Positions 44,901 to 59,466 of a stretch of 64,000 nucleotides of DNA are shown here, piece after piece (within the stretch, counting starts at the first letter, position 1; each line of letters begins with the position of its first letter). The notes below the pieces were generated by a model, which was not told where the DNA came from, searched no databases, and saw nothing but the letters and a program-made list of their open reading frames with translations. A program made the position numbers and the translations under genes. Source of the stretch: Luscinia megarhynchos (taxonomy: Eukaryota > Chordata > Aves > Passeriformes > Turdidae); NCBI GenBank assembly GCA_034336665.1, contig CM067570.1, forward strand, positions 20,846,502 to 20,910,501, in the 5' to 3' direction.

Positions 44901-47900
44901 GCATGGTAAGTTAATAAATGTCAGTTTAAAAATACTCATATTTTCCTAATCTGCAGGTCTCCCTTCTTCAAACAGGCCAACCTTTCCTACCCAAACAGGT
45001 ATGTTTGACTACTGACCACACAGCAGTACCATCTTTTTTGGTCCTATGGAATAATCCCCCAAATAATTGTCATTGTAACCACCCTCATCCAGCAGTCCAT
45101 CATGCCTGATTAAGAGCTGTGGATCCACAAATGAAGTGAGACATTTGTCTGTTTGTGGGGCCTGCTTTTCCCTCCCACATCGCCCAAGCCTAGCAGCCAG
45201 ATTACTCCAGACTGTGGTTTCCAAAGCAAGTGCACTGCTGAAACTACACCAAAGTATCAATCTACATGGACCAGCTATAGACTTAATCTAGAAGAAACCT
45301 TGAATGGCTTTGTGCTCATGTTTACAGAGAAACAGAATCCTAAATGACTCGGGACCCTCCCAGCATCAGTTTCTACATGGCCCACTCACCATAAGGAAGC
45401 CACATTTGGAGTTCACAACACAGAGCATTTGAGATAAAAAATACCTGATCTGCTGGACTGCACCAACTCTAGATCAGTATCTACAGCACATGCTTTATGG
45501 TGGACCCTCTACTGCAATGAGAAAACTAAAAATAATTAAACTAAGATTAAAAAAAAGTAAACTCACTGCTCTCTCTTTCTTACTAACCATGTTTCAGTGA
45601 AGCTTTTCATACCACATCTGTTCATTAGCACCAAACTGTAAACACTGCAGGCTGCACTGTGCAGTTTTGAAGTGTAATGTCATCTGTTCTAAATCAGGAC
45701 AACTACAGATTCACTGTGTCTGGTCATATCATACCTTAGATCTCCTGACCTACTTCTAAGCCTTAAAATCCTTCACTGTTAGCCTTGTACTACTGGAATG
45801 GGGGGGGAACCAAACAAACAAAAACCTAAACAAAATAACTCACTGCACATGCTAAAAGTTTGTGGATTTGATGTAAAATCTGATGCGACCTAAGGCACCT
45901 AAATCTGACATTAGGAAAGGTGTGGCACATGACAGCATGCCTGTAAACTGGCACTGCCATTAATCCTGCCCTGGAGAAGAATGACTCCTGTATTGTCACA
46001 CTGCAGGCTGAGCCATGAGATGGCTCTGTGGCTTCCAGCTCTTACAGGGCAGGAATGGCACACAGCAAGGCACTTCCTGTGCTGCTGCTCACACCGTGAC
46101 TCCCACCCCTCCCTGCAAACCCCACAGGCTCTCTACCTGGTCACCAGCAGGAGATGCTTGCATAGAATACGAGGTCTGGTCAATTCAGTCCAGAATACAC
46201 TATCTGAAGTTAATTAAATTGCAGTAACATTTCCCAGGTTGCGCAATTCTGCAAGAAAGAAAGGAAAAAAAAAGGACTATTAGTTGTGAACTGTTGGGGA
46301 TCACAGAACCTGAGCACGTCCATTATGTATTTCCTTGCATAAGTAGAAATCCTGGATGGGAAAGTAGCAGTGTACTATAAAGAAGAGCCCCCCCTCCTTC
46401 TAAAGAGGAATCAGAACAGGAAAACACACTGGCTGGGTTCCCCATGAGGCCAAAGAACCCAGTTTGTTCTCAAACAAATTTAAGACAACTCTTCTAACTT
46501 CAGCATAGCATACATATTAAAAGCCAATATAAACGCTGGAAGGAAAACAGAAAGGTATAAAAAGCCATGGATGTGATGGCAAGACTGAACAGTTATCCAC
46601 TACAACAGCTGCTCCTTGTAAGAGTCATGGTTCAACAGCTAGCTTTATAATTAGGAGGTTTCTGTAGTTGAGGGTAGAGAAGAATGCATGCAAAAGCTGC
46701 AACAAATGCGTGGGGGGAAGAAAAAAGGAGAGGCAACAGCCTGGAAGATGTGACAGATGTGCTGCAAATAACATCCCAAAATACACCTGAGCCACAAAAA
46801 ATACACTTGATCATTTGATGTATTTAGTATTAGAACCAACAAAATAAAATCTTTTAAAATCCAGTAATTTTAAAATAAAATGTAAGAACAGCAACCATTG
46901 ACTTCTATTTAGAAATCAGTCTCGAGACCCCAGTCCCTCACATTTGCATATGCTATGTGATGAAATGAAAGCCACAAGGGGATTCTGCTTTAAACTCTCT
47001 GAAGTTGGCCTGTGCAGTTCCAGTTTGCATTAGCTGGTGTAGCACATCTTAACTCCTACTTCTTCCCTTGCAGAGGGTAGAATAACCCTGTGCTAAGGAC
47101 CCAAGTGCAGAGTGGACACAAGTTCAACAGTGCAATGCAGCCACGTAGTTTTTGAGGAGTAAAACTAGCCAGTGATTAAAGTGACATTGAGGTGACATTC
47201 TATTTATTTATTTGCAGAATTGAAGATTCTTTAATGAAGCTTTCATCTAACTCTGAAGCTCCCTCTAATCAATAAAGTTCTATATTAGCACTGGTGAAGG
47301 GAAAGAAACAAGCAAACAATTAAAAGAAGCATACAGAAAAAAATAATCTTTCTTCCATAGATGATATATACACAAACATATGTGCACAGTCTCTCCTCCT
47401 TCTGAAGTGCAGCAGAAGAGTAGCCTTTTTTCCTGAGCAAGGAATTTGTCCCCATCTGGTTCCATTTTTTATTATTTTCTCTTCTTGGTTTCCTTCTTTC
47501 TCATTCCAATGCATATTTAAATAATTTTGTTTAGTCTGTACTCTTTATTCCCTTTCCTCTTTTTGCAGATTTCCTTTTTAATTTGTTAGAGGAAGCAACA
47601 TTCTTTCCCTGGTTTTTATAATACAAGTTGCTGGAAAGGGCCCATTCAGAAATCCCCCCTCTTCAACAACTCTCCCGCTCTTTCAATCCTGGTTGCCTAT
47701 GTTCACTTCTGGTAGCAGTGTAGAAGTGTTAGGGTTTATTTATTTAGGAATGTGTATCAGTTTATTTTTTAATTCCATTTCCAATACCTGGCACAAGCCA
47801 CTGCATGGAGGCTCAAATATATTATTTACGAGCCACTATATTTAGCTTAAAACAACTCCTAATCTATTTGAGATGAGCTGCTATAAGACAGGATTAGGCT

Positions 47901-50900
47901 GAAATGAAAATGTCTGCAGTGGGATTTTACTAAATTGCTTTTAAATCACATTCCTAGTTAAACAGTGCTCCAGTGAAGGCTATAAACCCTAATACATCAG
48001 AAAAGCTGATTTGGGGCAGAACTTTGGCTCTCTGAAAACTTGGTTTTACAGAAGCAGAGGAGCCCCGCCAAGGCCAAAGCATTTTCTGCATATAAAGCCC
48101 CATAGCTTGAAATATGAGAGCAAAGCTCTGCAAGGCTGAGCCACAGAACTGTTTAACTGCCCAGGAATGGTCCTGCTATTCCCAGCTTGCCAGGACCCTC
48201 CATGCCCTGCAGCCGGGCCAGGTGCAGCATCCAACCCCACGTGCAGGAGGCAGCAGCAGCCTGGTGCTCCGTGAGCCAGCGCGTTCATGTTACACAGATG
48301 TTTCTACACTGAATCAGGATCAATGCACTACATGATACAGGGAGGGTGAAAGAGCTGTGCAACTTAGCCTGGTTTTCTACATGGCAGGGAAATATTTTAA
48401 AAAATATTTGGGAAGAAGAAAGGACAGCTTTAGGACTTCCTGCCTGACACTCAAATCTCTAATGTTAATGCCTGGCATGGCCTTGTTACAGCACTGTCAT
48501 CCCCAGCAGCTATATTTCATGTGAGATGCTGCCACCATCCCTGTCCAAGCCCCTCTGCCCCACAAGCTGTGGCCCTGGGCGAGCAGGGGAGTTCTCTGTG
48601 CAGAGTGAGCACCTTAGCTCCAGCCACCATTGCTGGAGCTGGCTGTGGGGCCATCACCTCCTCTGCCCCACGCTCTGCCAGCACCACGTGCACCCTACGC
48701 TGGGATCTAGTTTTAGTTCAGTTTCTGTGCACTTACTACTGTATTAAACATTTTATCATCCTGCAGGTTGTTTTCTTTGTAACTTTAATTCCAACTTCGC
48801 ATTTAAGATTTGTAATTAATCACAACTGCCTAGTAATTTAAAAGTAACAAATCTATCTTTGTGCCAGAGTACAAAACATACATCCCATTAAAGAGTCTCC
48901 CTCTGAGAGCTCCCAAATTCTCCAGCACCAACCTAGCTTCATTTCATTCCTGATGCAAAGTGCTCCCAAGTCAAAACCCTCCAGCACAGAAAAGCCGTGA
49001 TGCAATTTCTCAACAGAAATCACCAGGAATGAGAGAACACCTTAACAAGAAACTACGCCAGTAAAATCAACGAGAAGAGCTACACACTTGGTACAGCCAA
49101 AACAAACTAAATGAAGTTTCCACTATAGTCAATGATTTTAACCACTACTTGGAAAAGTGCTTTCTGGTATTAACACTGAACACATCTATTAAAATTCTAG
49201 ACCTTTAACTTACTTTATGAAAGTCTTAACAAGATGGAGAAGTTTTCATTCACACTTCTAATGTGACTCAGGTCCACACTGCTGCTGTACTGCAAGGCAG
49301 GCTCCAAGTTTTGCACAAACCAAGCTAACCCATAGATCAGCTTCCTACTTTTTGCCCTGTAGAGTTCTGCTCTGAAATCCCACACTGCTTACTGCCCAAT
49401 ACCACAACTGCCTTATTGACCACTCCTTACCCACTGGCTGCCAAAAATCAGTGAAAATACATGTGCAGAACCCCTGCAGGACAGCTAAAGAGATGTTTAA
49501 AGAGAACTAACCTGTACTATTTGAATCCGTTGGAGGTCACCCAGCTCTGAACTTCCCCAGCAGCTCCAGCCTCGTTTCCTGTAGAGGAGCATGTGACACA
49601 CACTTCCCCACCGCACCTTGCTAGACTCGCTTTGCTTGTGTTTTAACATCAGATGAAACAACTAACTGTCCCTCACAACGTGTTAAAGACATTTCTGATC
49701 TAATGTTGAACCACTGACATTTCTGCATAGCCAGAAAGCCCTCCTCTACTGCCTTCTGAGTCACTCCACGATTCAATGGACCTTTTTGTACTATATATTA
49801 ATACCAAATGCTGAATGTGGTTCTGCCACAGTACACTCAGAGTCCCTCCCCCCTTCTTTTAAAGGGGAAACAAATGCAGTAGTGGAGAACGTAATTACAC
49901 TGCAGGCGTGAGAAATTTCAGTTCAAGGGTATTTGTTTATCAAATGTTCAGAGTGGCAGTGAATTGATGAATTTGAACAGATGCACTCATCAGCAATTTT
50001 CAGAAATACTTTCATTTGAATACAGTAAACAGAAGTTTGAGTCCTAAGTAGTTTATGTATTCAGAAGAGTAGATATTTTCTCAGTTATAGCAGTGTGCAA
50101 TTTTTATCTAGCAGTGGGCACACAGGTCTGAACATACATGACAAAAGGTAAGACAGTAAAGTTCTGGATTAGAGTACTATGTTTACAGGACTAGTCAATA
50201 GGTGGTGCTTGATCAAAATTTATATTTTTTTAAAGACACATGAATTTTGGAACGGCAGTCTAACCCTAAGTGCACCACCAGCAGAATACTGACACAGTCT
50301 GGAAATAATGTTTGAAGACTACCACATCATAGTAGATGCAGAATAGTTACACCAGAGTCAGCAAGGAGATATTGCTCTGCTGGAAGATGTCCCTTGTGGA
50401 AAACACTCATCAATCAAGCTCATGGAGGGGGTGAAGATAAATGTCACATTCCTTTATTTAGTGAGAGCTGAAATAACAACAGACAATGCCTGGGGGACTG
50501 ATCAGCCTGGAAAGGCCTCTGTGAAAATGGTGGGTTACAAACCCAGAGGGGTTCCCTTACAGACTGACTGCAAAGAACTCTGCTGGGACACAGATTTGCT
50601 TTAGCAGTACCTAAGTGTGAATGTGAAAACCTTGAAGGTAGGAAGAGAGTGAACAAACAGTGATGCTGAAAAATTGGGATGCAAATATTTTGGCAGCAAC
50701 ACTCATTTGTGGCTGTCCTGCCTCCACCATTCAGTTCTCCCACTGCACCCCACAGGTGCCTCAAGCATGTTGGCACAGTGGTGGCACAGTGGTTCCACAG
50801 CCTGTGCCATGGACCACACTGAGGAGCTGATCCAGTGGTCAAAAGCTCATTAGATGTTTTCCCCCCTCTTTTCTCACTTTCAGACAAAACCAGACAAGTG

Positions 50901-53900
50901 CTAGTAGGAAGCTGGCTCTGCCATTACCCAGGCTGTCACACAAAACCATGGCTACAGTGAGACCCAGAGCAAGCCAACTGGAGCTGCTTCTTTGCCCATG
51001 GGTAGATGAATTCTATGCAATTTCTACATAAATTAAGAAGTTTCCACTGAAATGTCATCTTTATAATTAAACTGTGCCAGATGAAGACATCAATGTTCTG
51101 AGCAGCCTCCTGGTGACCACCAGCCAGGGATTACATTCCCATCTGCTGCCTCAGGGCTTCTTACCACCGCTCACTACTTCATTACTATCAAATGAGCCAA
51201 ACTAGCTCCAGTAATTTGTATCAGTGGGTTAAAATAATTGGAAGTGGAGTAACAATGGTTTTGAGAATCCTCCTATCCACAGAGATGTGAGAGTAGTGAC
51301 CTCTGACAAAGAGACAGCAACAAGAGGATTTATAGAGCAGCAGCTAAATGTTAAACAAATTACCCCCAGCTAATAAAAGATGGAAGTATTTCATGTGTAA
51401 ACATGCACAGGACACCCATGCAAAAGGAAATACGTCCATGACTGAAAAACCCCCAACAAACTAGCCCATAAAATAAATGCTTTTGCATGAGACACACACA
51501 CCCTTCTTGTGCATGCACCTCTGAGCTCCTGCAGCTGTATTAGGAAAGCATGTGCAAACACATGTCTGCAGATGCACCTGCTCTGCCCCCATGGAAGGTT
51601 TTGGGCCAAATGGCCAAGGTATTATTTACACTGGAAGACACTTGAGAGCACTGTGAGGCTCATACAGCTCAAGTATTTTCCCCTCGGTAAGCGTGCAGAG
51701 ACATGATACGCCAGAGCCCGAGCTCCAGAGGCGCTGGGGGGAAGTTGAAGAGTTCAGGAAGTGGCCGTGCTTGCTCTCAGCACACTGCCTCTTTGTCCTC
51801 ACCCAGCTGCTCCCCCAGGAGCTTTCAGACAGCCTGGATCCCTCACAAGAGATGGGTTATTTCTTTCCATTTTAAGAGGGACTATGTTTACAAAGTCACT
51901 TTTAATGTGTCAACCTCTCTGTGAGGATCTAGTCACACATAATGGACTGTGCCAGAGCCGTGCTTGGAGTTGCTGGTGGGGCAAATATACTTTTATATCC
52001 CCCCAGACGTTTGGGGTGGTGCAAGATGGGAGGAATTTGCTCACCCAGCAGGTAACTCACAGCAGCCTCACAGTCACTTTTAATCCATGCCCAAAGCAAA
52101 CAGCCTCCCAGGGTGCTGCTCCAGCCAAGCTCAGAGTGCTGCATGCCCTTCAGCGGGGCCAGGGAGAGGCACTGCAGGGACAGCAAAGGCAGCTGTGTGA
52201 CACCGGGGACACACCAGGGACCCACCGTGTCCACAGAGCTCTCGCCAGTGGGGCTGCCGAGGCACAGCCACACCACCGCGCCCGTCACTGACTGGGGACC
52301 ACTGCCACAAGAGGGAAACGGCTGGAAACAAACTCCACCCTGCAAACAAACCATCTATTTCTCCATCCTTGTCACACGTGAGGAATCTGCTGGCTGGCAC
52401 CTTTCAGAGGAGCAGAACTGCAACAGGGGTTTTTGGCAGTCATCTTGTGTAAGCCAACCACTTGCAACTAATGCTACGCCTCACCTTACACATATATACA
52501 CACACAAGACAGAAAGCATACCTGAAGCTCTCCCTTATGTACATCTGGGTACTCAATGGAGACATGCTAGTGACCCTGCAAATGGCACAAGTTGTTTTTA
52601 AAGCCATAAAATGACTTCCCCTCACTTGCCATGACATCAAACAGTGCTTGATTTACAAATAAAAGACCACCTCAGCAGCAATAACAAATATCAATTGCAC
52701 AGTGGCCTGACAGATAAGCTACAGAAGGATGTTAATTCACACTGATGTAAAGCTACTCACACAAATGATTTGCTTGTCCTGTGCTATGGGGATAAGAATG
52801 CAACCATGGGCTCTGAGGGTTTTGGTTTAGATTAGAAACTTGCACTATCCACACATCTGAGTATACTGGACATGATGATCCAGACTAACAGAGCATGCTG
52901 AAACCCAGCATTGAAAACCAACACATACCTTTTGCCTTATAAAAACAGGCCCCATTTACTCACTATATGGAAACTCACCCCATTCACCAATTTGGCTATG
53001 ACTATACACACAGACAGAACAGTGGGTATGCTGGGGACTGTTTTCTATCTGGAGCCTGTCACCAGCAAATTTGAGCAATTAACATCTCAGTGCTTGGGCA
53101 AGACAATCTGTACTGCCCCAACTTTGAGCAGGCACAACACAGGCGAGTGCAAGAGCAAACCATCATGTGGCACCATGAACGTGCAACCACAAATAAACCA
53201 ACCAAGCCCAGATCTGTCAGCCAAATTGCCAGAGCCAAGCACTAATACAGAGGTGTTCAAACTTCAAAGCAGGAGCACAGTCGGCAAGAGTTTGTTGAAA
53301 GAATTACAACCAGAAACTGGGACTTCTCAGTAGCGTATAATCCCTGCTGTTTCCATTTCCTCTTTCTCATTATCGGCACAGACGGGGGCTGCAGATTAGT
53401 AAACAGTGGGTGTTTGGGGTGAATTAGAGCATGTGTGATGTAGAGCTAGGTGTCCTGGTGGCATCTGCGTGACTTCAGAGAGATGTAAATATTTAATGCT
53501 GCCCACTACATTTCTTCGAAATGATGAAATATTAACACATTCCTTGGGGGTGGGGAGAATCATACCAGATAAAGCAGGGTATCTATTTTGTGCCTTATCC
53601 AGGATGTGAACAAAATCAAAAGTGTTCTAGCAGATTGCCACTCTCTAGTCATGTCTATGTGGAAAATGAAGAGATTTTACTCTACTCCAGTCCTGTCTGA
53701 AAACAGTGAACTCCCCCCATCCCAAACTCAAATTCTGGGCCAAAGCCCTTTACACAGCTATGTGCATATGAGATCACATTTTCAGTTGTCACCCCTGGGT
53801 TTAGCCACATGCTATCCTTTCAGAGGACAGCCACGGAAATAAAAGCCTTTCCTAAGAAAATGTACTTTTGCCTAGAAATGCCTATGTAGTTTTTGACTTG

Positions 53901-56900
53901 AGTAAAAACTGCTGAACTGACAAACCTTGCTCTCAAAGTTGTTTTTCCTCCCTGCTTCTTTAACATAGACATTAACAAACTTCTGAAGAAGAGTTCTGCA
54001 GAGCATATGTATTATTTATAAATATGTATGTAATTAGATACATTTCTAAAATGAGAACTCTATTTGTGTGGAAATCCCTTTCTATCATTGTAGATATTTC
54101 TAATAGCCTTAGTATGTTCTCAGGAACCAAAAAGGAAGTTTTACTAAAAGTAAGAGCGTTGATTGTGGCTTTTCACATAAAACCTGATTTCTTAGTTTGC
54201 AGCCTTTTTATGGAACACAAGCTCTTGGACCCTATCAAAGAATATGGACTCACTCAGCAGGTCAACCAAGAGGGAAACAATCCATGCTATCTTTCCAAAG
54301 GGTATTTTCAACACTCTTTATCCAGTAAAATTTGCCAAGCTGTTTTTCTACAGCAGTGTCTGCTATACTTTTCCAATGGCATGCCTAGGCTTCATGTACC
54401 TTTTCTCAATGCATAAGCATTGCTAAGACAGCCAAGTTAAAAAGTTAAAGTGGCTTGATCTATTAACAAGCAACTTGTCTTCAGCTATTCACACAAGTCA
54501 GAAAGTTTTCAAAGCATTCACCTGACTATTTGATGACAAATTTTTGATGTATTTGGTTATTTCAGTAGAAAATATCAACTGATTTTGAACAATCACACTT
54601 GAATCTGAATAATACTTTCTATTAAAGCTTTCCATCAACATCTGTGTACATATATACAAATGGATACATATATGTACATGCAAATAAAGCTAGATAAATC
54701 TATACCTGAGAAAGTCATGATCTACCAGAACATCACACATTTTAAAGACATACACAATATTCATAGGTAAGAGCAATTTTTCATCTGACACAGGTCATAC
54801 AATTTCAAGCTGTCACTGATGCTTAGTTTATTTCCCCTTTACATTCTCAATCTCCTAGCCAAAGCTCACACCTCTTCATTATTTTTTAAAGGCAAAGCAA
54901 GTCCAAATCTTTGGCAACTTTAGTCCATTTCTTGCATTCTTCCCATGGGTGGTATACTGTACATCAGAAATAACTGGATGCCAAATATAGCCACAGATGG
55001 GAGCCTATGCATAGTTGCTGAGTAATTATAAAATAGAATCAGCTTCTCTGCTGTGTAACAGATGAGATTTTATTCTTTGCTTAGCTACAAGTGCCAGCAA
55101 TCCCATACTGATTTGAACTATATCCAGGTAAGGTGAGCAAGATCAGGTCATGTACAAGATCAGAGCACGTCTTTTAGTTTCACTGATATTTATTGACAAT
55201 TCTCCCAAAAACAACCAGGAGAGAAAAGGGAGGCTCAGTATATGAATATGTATATACACTACATATTATATTATCATTTAATCATCTGTGCAATTACTAT
55301 GAATTAGGAGATTTTGCCACTGTGATTTCAGAGAGCAGTAGTCAAAAGAGTGACAGAGAATTGCAGAGTCCATGAAAACCATCCAGGTAACAGTTTTGGA
55401 TATTAACATTCTGTTTCCTCAGACAGTGAAGAAAACTCAGCCCTGTTGTGAAACCCTACATCTGACCTGCATGTGAGGGGCAGCCACATGGGACACATCC
55501 AAGAAAGACTGCTCACACCACTGTGCCCACTGCTGGCCCTGGCCCAAAAGGATCACTCATTAGCCATCAGGAAACACCCTCAATCCTTGCTGACAATCTA
55601 CTTCATGATGGCTTTCAGCATGGAAGTCATGCAATGCCATTCTGAGCAGGAACTTTTGTCTTGCAGACCTAGGGTTACCAATTCATTACACATAGACTAT
55701 GCCTAATCTGACAGAAAGCAATGTTGAGTCATGGCTCACCTGGCTTAGAGAGTAAACTGCTGATTTGGAAATAAAACACCCCATATTGCCATTCATCAAA
55801 ACCTGGTTTCATCAACTGCTGAAACTGAGTCAGTTATCAGGAGACTGCACTCAAAAGACAAACCAGCACCTCTATCTCAAAAGGGTATGTGAATATCTAT
55901 TGCTCCCACAGCCAGACAAATAAAAGGAGCTGGACTTCTGATGCAAATTCCCATAACACACTTGGGAACTGACAGTCAGGATAGCCCAAATGAGAAGGTT
56001 GAGCTTGAAAGCAGAGGCAGTAGTATGATATTCTGGCTCAAAACAGCTGGGTACCTGGTCTCCCTCATTAGCAAAAAGTTCACCACACAACTAACTGAAC
56101 ATGCAGTCATGTCTGCATACCCCTCTACAGGTGTTTTGTTTCTTCCTTCCTCTCCCACTAGCAAAAGGCCAAGTATATAGTAGAGAACTGAAAAATTAAA
56201 TTTACAGCTAATTTTATGGCTTATGGCTCCCAGGGCATTACCTATGCTCAACAGACACTCCAGGATGTGTACTTGGAAGCATGGCTGTCTGAAACAGTGC
56301 TGCTAAAAGAGCAGAAATGCATTACAATCCAATTTCTAGACTATTCAGCAAAGCTGGCTGGCTTTCCTGAGAGGATGTACCACAGCAGTGAGCTAAGAGA
56401 ACAACAGCAGACCTGCTAAAAACCCTCCTGCTGGGCCTGAAAACCTAGAGCTACCCCAGACTAAGTGGGACACTACAGCATGGGTCCCTTCAGGTAGGAA
56501 AGATTAGTCACAGGCATTTTGGTAGGGCCCAGTGGCTCTAGTTGGTCTGTGGGTCAAGTCCCAGCAGAGCCAGCACAGTTCCTTATGGAGGATGAATAAC
56601 TCCTGATAACTCCTGGCTCTCTCTCTCAATGCCTCAAAGCATCCCCATGCGCTGTGGGAGTCTAAAGGTGTTTTTCCACCTGTTCCCTGTCACTACATGC
56701 TGCCAGCAGGAGCTCAGCTGCACCAGCTGTGATGCAGGCTGTATATACCTACTTGATGTTCCATGATGGTACTAGTCTGGATTTAAGTGAACTTTGTGAC
56801 ATATTTAACTTCGGGCTTTTTGCTGGTAAATGGGACAAGGACTATTTTCTCAACCTCAGATGCCAAAGCCAGCACCTTGCATCACTTTGGGAAATGTGGA

Positions 56901-59435
56901 TTTTTAAGACCTTAGCTGTCCCAAAGGCCATAATTATACCCTTAGGAACTATTTAAAATTTCTTTTACACTTGTCCTATACCAGACATTATTCCCTAGTG
57001 GCAGTCTCTGAAATCCTGATCCATAATCCTGCATTTTGGAGGAAATGACAGTGATACTGGGGTCACATGCTCCATTGAGAAATGAAGAAACCAGAACCTG
57101 CACATGCCAGACTGAATAGTGAAACTTAAGCTGCAATTTTTGACAATACAACTTGACAGAACTGAGGTTTATGCACCAAAGAAGCCTGATCTGGGTTCTT
57201 TCCTCCCCAGCACAATCACATAACAGTGATGTTGCAAAACTTTAAAGCAAAGATATCAAGGGCACTGGGGCTTTAGAGCAGAAGAAAGAGTCATACTACC
57301 TTCAGAATGGTGATTTCCAAAAATAAAAGAAGTGTCTGCCCGACAAGAGAGGGAGTAACTCCAGAAGCCCAAGAGTAAACAGCTTGGAGGAAAGTCCTGG
57401 AAAATACTGTCCTGACCTTGTCTGAACAATCCTGCTCCACTGCTGTCATCTCAACACTGATCCTCCACAGCAACCACACATCAAGGGCAGGAAGGACTGG
57501 GCCCAGGTTACACCTATCAACCCTTCTGCTAGCTCAGAGTGATTTTTCTGCATATCTTTGTTCTCACTTCCTAGGGCATATAGCCTTGCCTCATTAAGAA
57601 ATGGCAGTGGAACATTTCTTTATTTCTATCTAAAGGGAAAAAAGTGAAAATACAGTTTTGGGTTGTTTGGTGTTTCCATTATTATTCTCATTTGCTTCTG
57701 TCCATATCTCACAGTGGATGGCCTGGAGCAAAGGCTTTGGAAGCTCGTAATTGCTGTGGTATTAGATATCATGTGGTATAATTATTATGGTTTCTTTAGT
57801 GCCTCCTCAGTCTAGTCAATTAGTGAGTGGATGGGAAACAAACATTTTTTGAGAAGTACAAAAGCTTTCAAGTAAAAAAGAGCAGTCATAAACTATCCTT
57901 ACTATAAACTCCATTATTCCTCCTAAGAGGAAACTTTCTTGGGGAACTTCAAGTAACACAAAACAGAAGACAACAATGACAATTCTTTCCCTTGAAAACA
58001 CAAAATCCCTCTGTGTTCTCTTAGTTAAGTACTGCACATGATGACATCCAACTGGGTTTTACCCTGCAATTCACTCACATTATCAGGGATGTTCTGCTAA
58101 ACAACTGGCACATCTTAGATGAATAAAGAGGGAACTTGTCCAGTCATCTCAAGCTGCTTTGTCAGTTATGGAACACTTCATTTTCTAGTTCCTGTAGCAG
58201 CTCAAGTTAATTTGTCTTCCTCTTGACACCAGTCAGCATGCACACTTTGTTTGAGGATACACAAATGAAAAAAAACCTAAAAGCTAAAATAAAATTTGGA
58301 GATACTGATCCTGCAGAGAGCTGCTTGGAAAAGGATAAATGAGAAAATAAATATTGCTCTAGTTTCACCTAAGAGTACAAGTAAGTGTAAGTATGCAGCA
58401 ACTGCTCAGAGTAAGATGTTCGACTTTGAAAAGCATTTTCTGGTTTAGTTTTAATTTCCAATGAGATAACAACATGAGTTTTTTGTTTATATACCCAAGG
58501 GACACCGGTCAATTCACCTAAGAATAATCCATTTCAAGTAAATTGTGCCATGAAGCAATTATTTTGTCCCTCCCTAAGTCACTTATTAAGGTCAAATTAG
58601 GAACTTTTGTTTGAAAACACAGTAGGAAGTTCCCAGTGATGATTATTTGTGGTTTGTTTCTGCCTAGCATTAAAATAAAGGTTTGGGCTTCCTGCTGCCA
58701 TTTGAGAGTTTCAGATTCCAAGATGCCATCAGGACTATGGACTGGAAAAGCTGTACTTTTAAGGAATATTTTTCTGCTTCAAAGTAGTAATGGTCTGGAA
58801 TGGCTTAAAATGCAACCTGCAAACATAAACAGTGATATACTGGTAGGTGTTGCCTGTGTGTCTCAGCTGAATGGCATTCTCTCTAAAACTGAAATAATCA
58901 CACATGGATATCACCATATTGCTGCTATTTGATTTTTCAAATAAAACCAAATTTTTCCTCTACAGGACTGTAGAGCTCAGTGCTACATGGCTGATGCTGT
59001 CCATGTTTGCCAAACTGCAAATCAAATTGAACCAAAAGAGCACTGAAGTATAGTGCCCTTTAATTACCAGCTGAGGAATCATTCCTCAGGTAGGAGGCAA
59101 GGGGGAGAATTAGCAATCCCCCCTTCTCACCACCACCATATACCTCTTGTCCTCCACATCTTTCTGCTCAACAGCTGCCTAGTGGGTGCTAGCTACAAAC
59201 AGCAACCATCCTGTTCAGATTATTCAAAAAGGAGCATTCCCAATTTATGCCACACTTGCAGCTTTGGAGTGCTACTTCAACTGCAGCTGCAATCTGCCTC
59301 CAAGCACCTACAGCCTTCCTCAGGGACCAAGGCAATTTGAGGGCAGCTAAAAATCCAACCATTTTCAGAGCCTGCTGGTGAGGTGAGCTAATGAAGCACT
59401 GCCTGCTGCTCCCAGCAGAAACACCACTTACTTAC
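44901..59435. other. WIPF1 5' intron / upstream region, no gene recognised
   Basis: About 14.5 kb with no supported exon. A G8 run lies at 45801-45808. An AT-rich, conserved-looking stretch lies at 53340-53560. Short TA/CA-rich patches lie near 52490 and 54640-54680. The longest frames (51761-52291, 52911-53333, 54024-54416, plus strand) show no recognisable family or splice context. Confidence 0.55.
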
Positions 59436-59466
59436 CTGGGGAGGCACCTTCACTCACTTCATACCA
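59436..59466 (-). other. Candidate small non-coding exon (31 nt)
   Basis: On the minus strand a long pyrimidine tract (TTTTTTCTTCCCCTCCCCCC and TTTTCCCTGCC) leads to TTTTAAAGCAG. Then come 31 nt ending CCTCCCCAG, followed by GTAAGTAAGT, a near-perfect 5' splice site. The combination of strong acceptor tract and strong donor in the WIPF1 orientation suggests a 5' UTR exon of WIPF1. No coding similarity, and no transcript evidence is available. Confidence 0.35.

Noticed and set aside
44667..44939. 90-aa minus-strand frame over the CR1 fragment
   Set aside because: It lies in the decayed 3' end of the CR1 element, not in a reverse-transcriptase domain.
52911..53333. 140-aa plus-strand frame
   Set aside because: Starts at a non-ATG codon, has no recognised similarity and no convincing flanking splice sites; likely chance.
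54024..54416. 130-aa plus-strand frame
   Set aside because: AT-rich, low-information composition, no family recognised.
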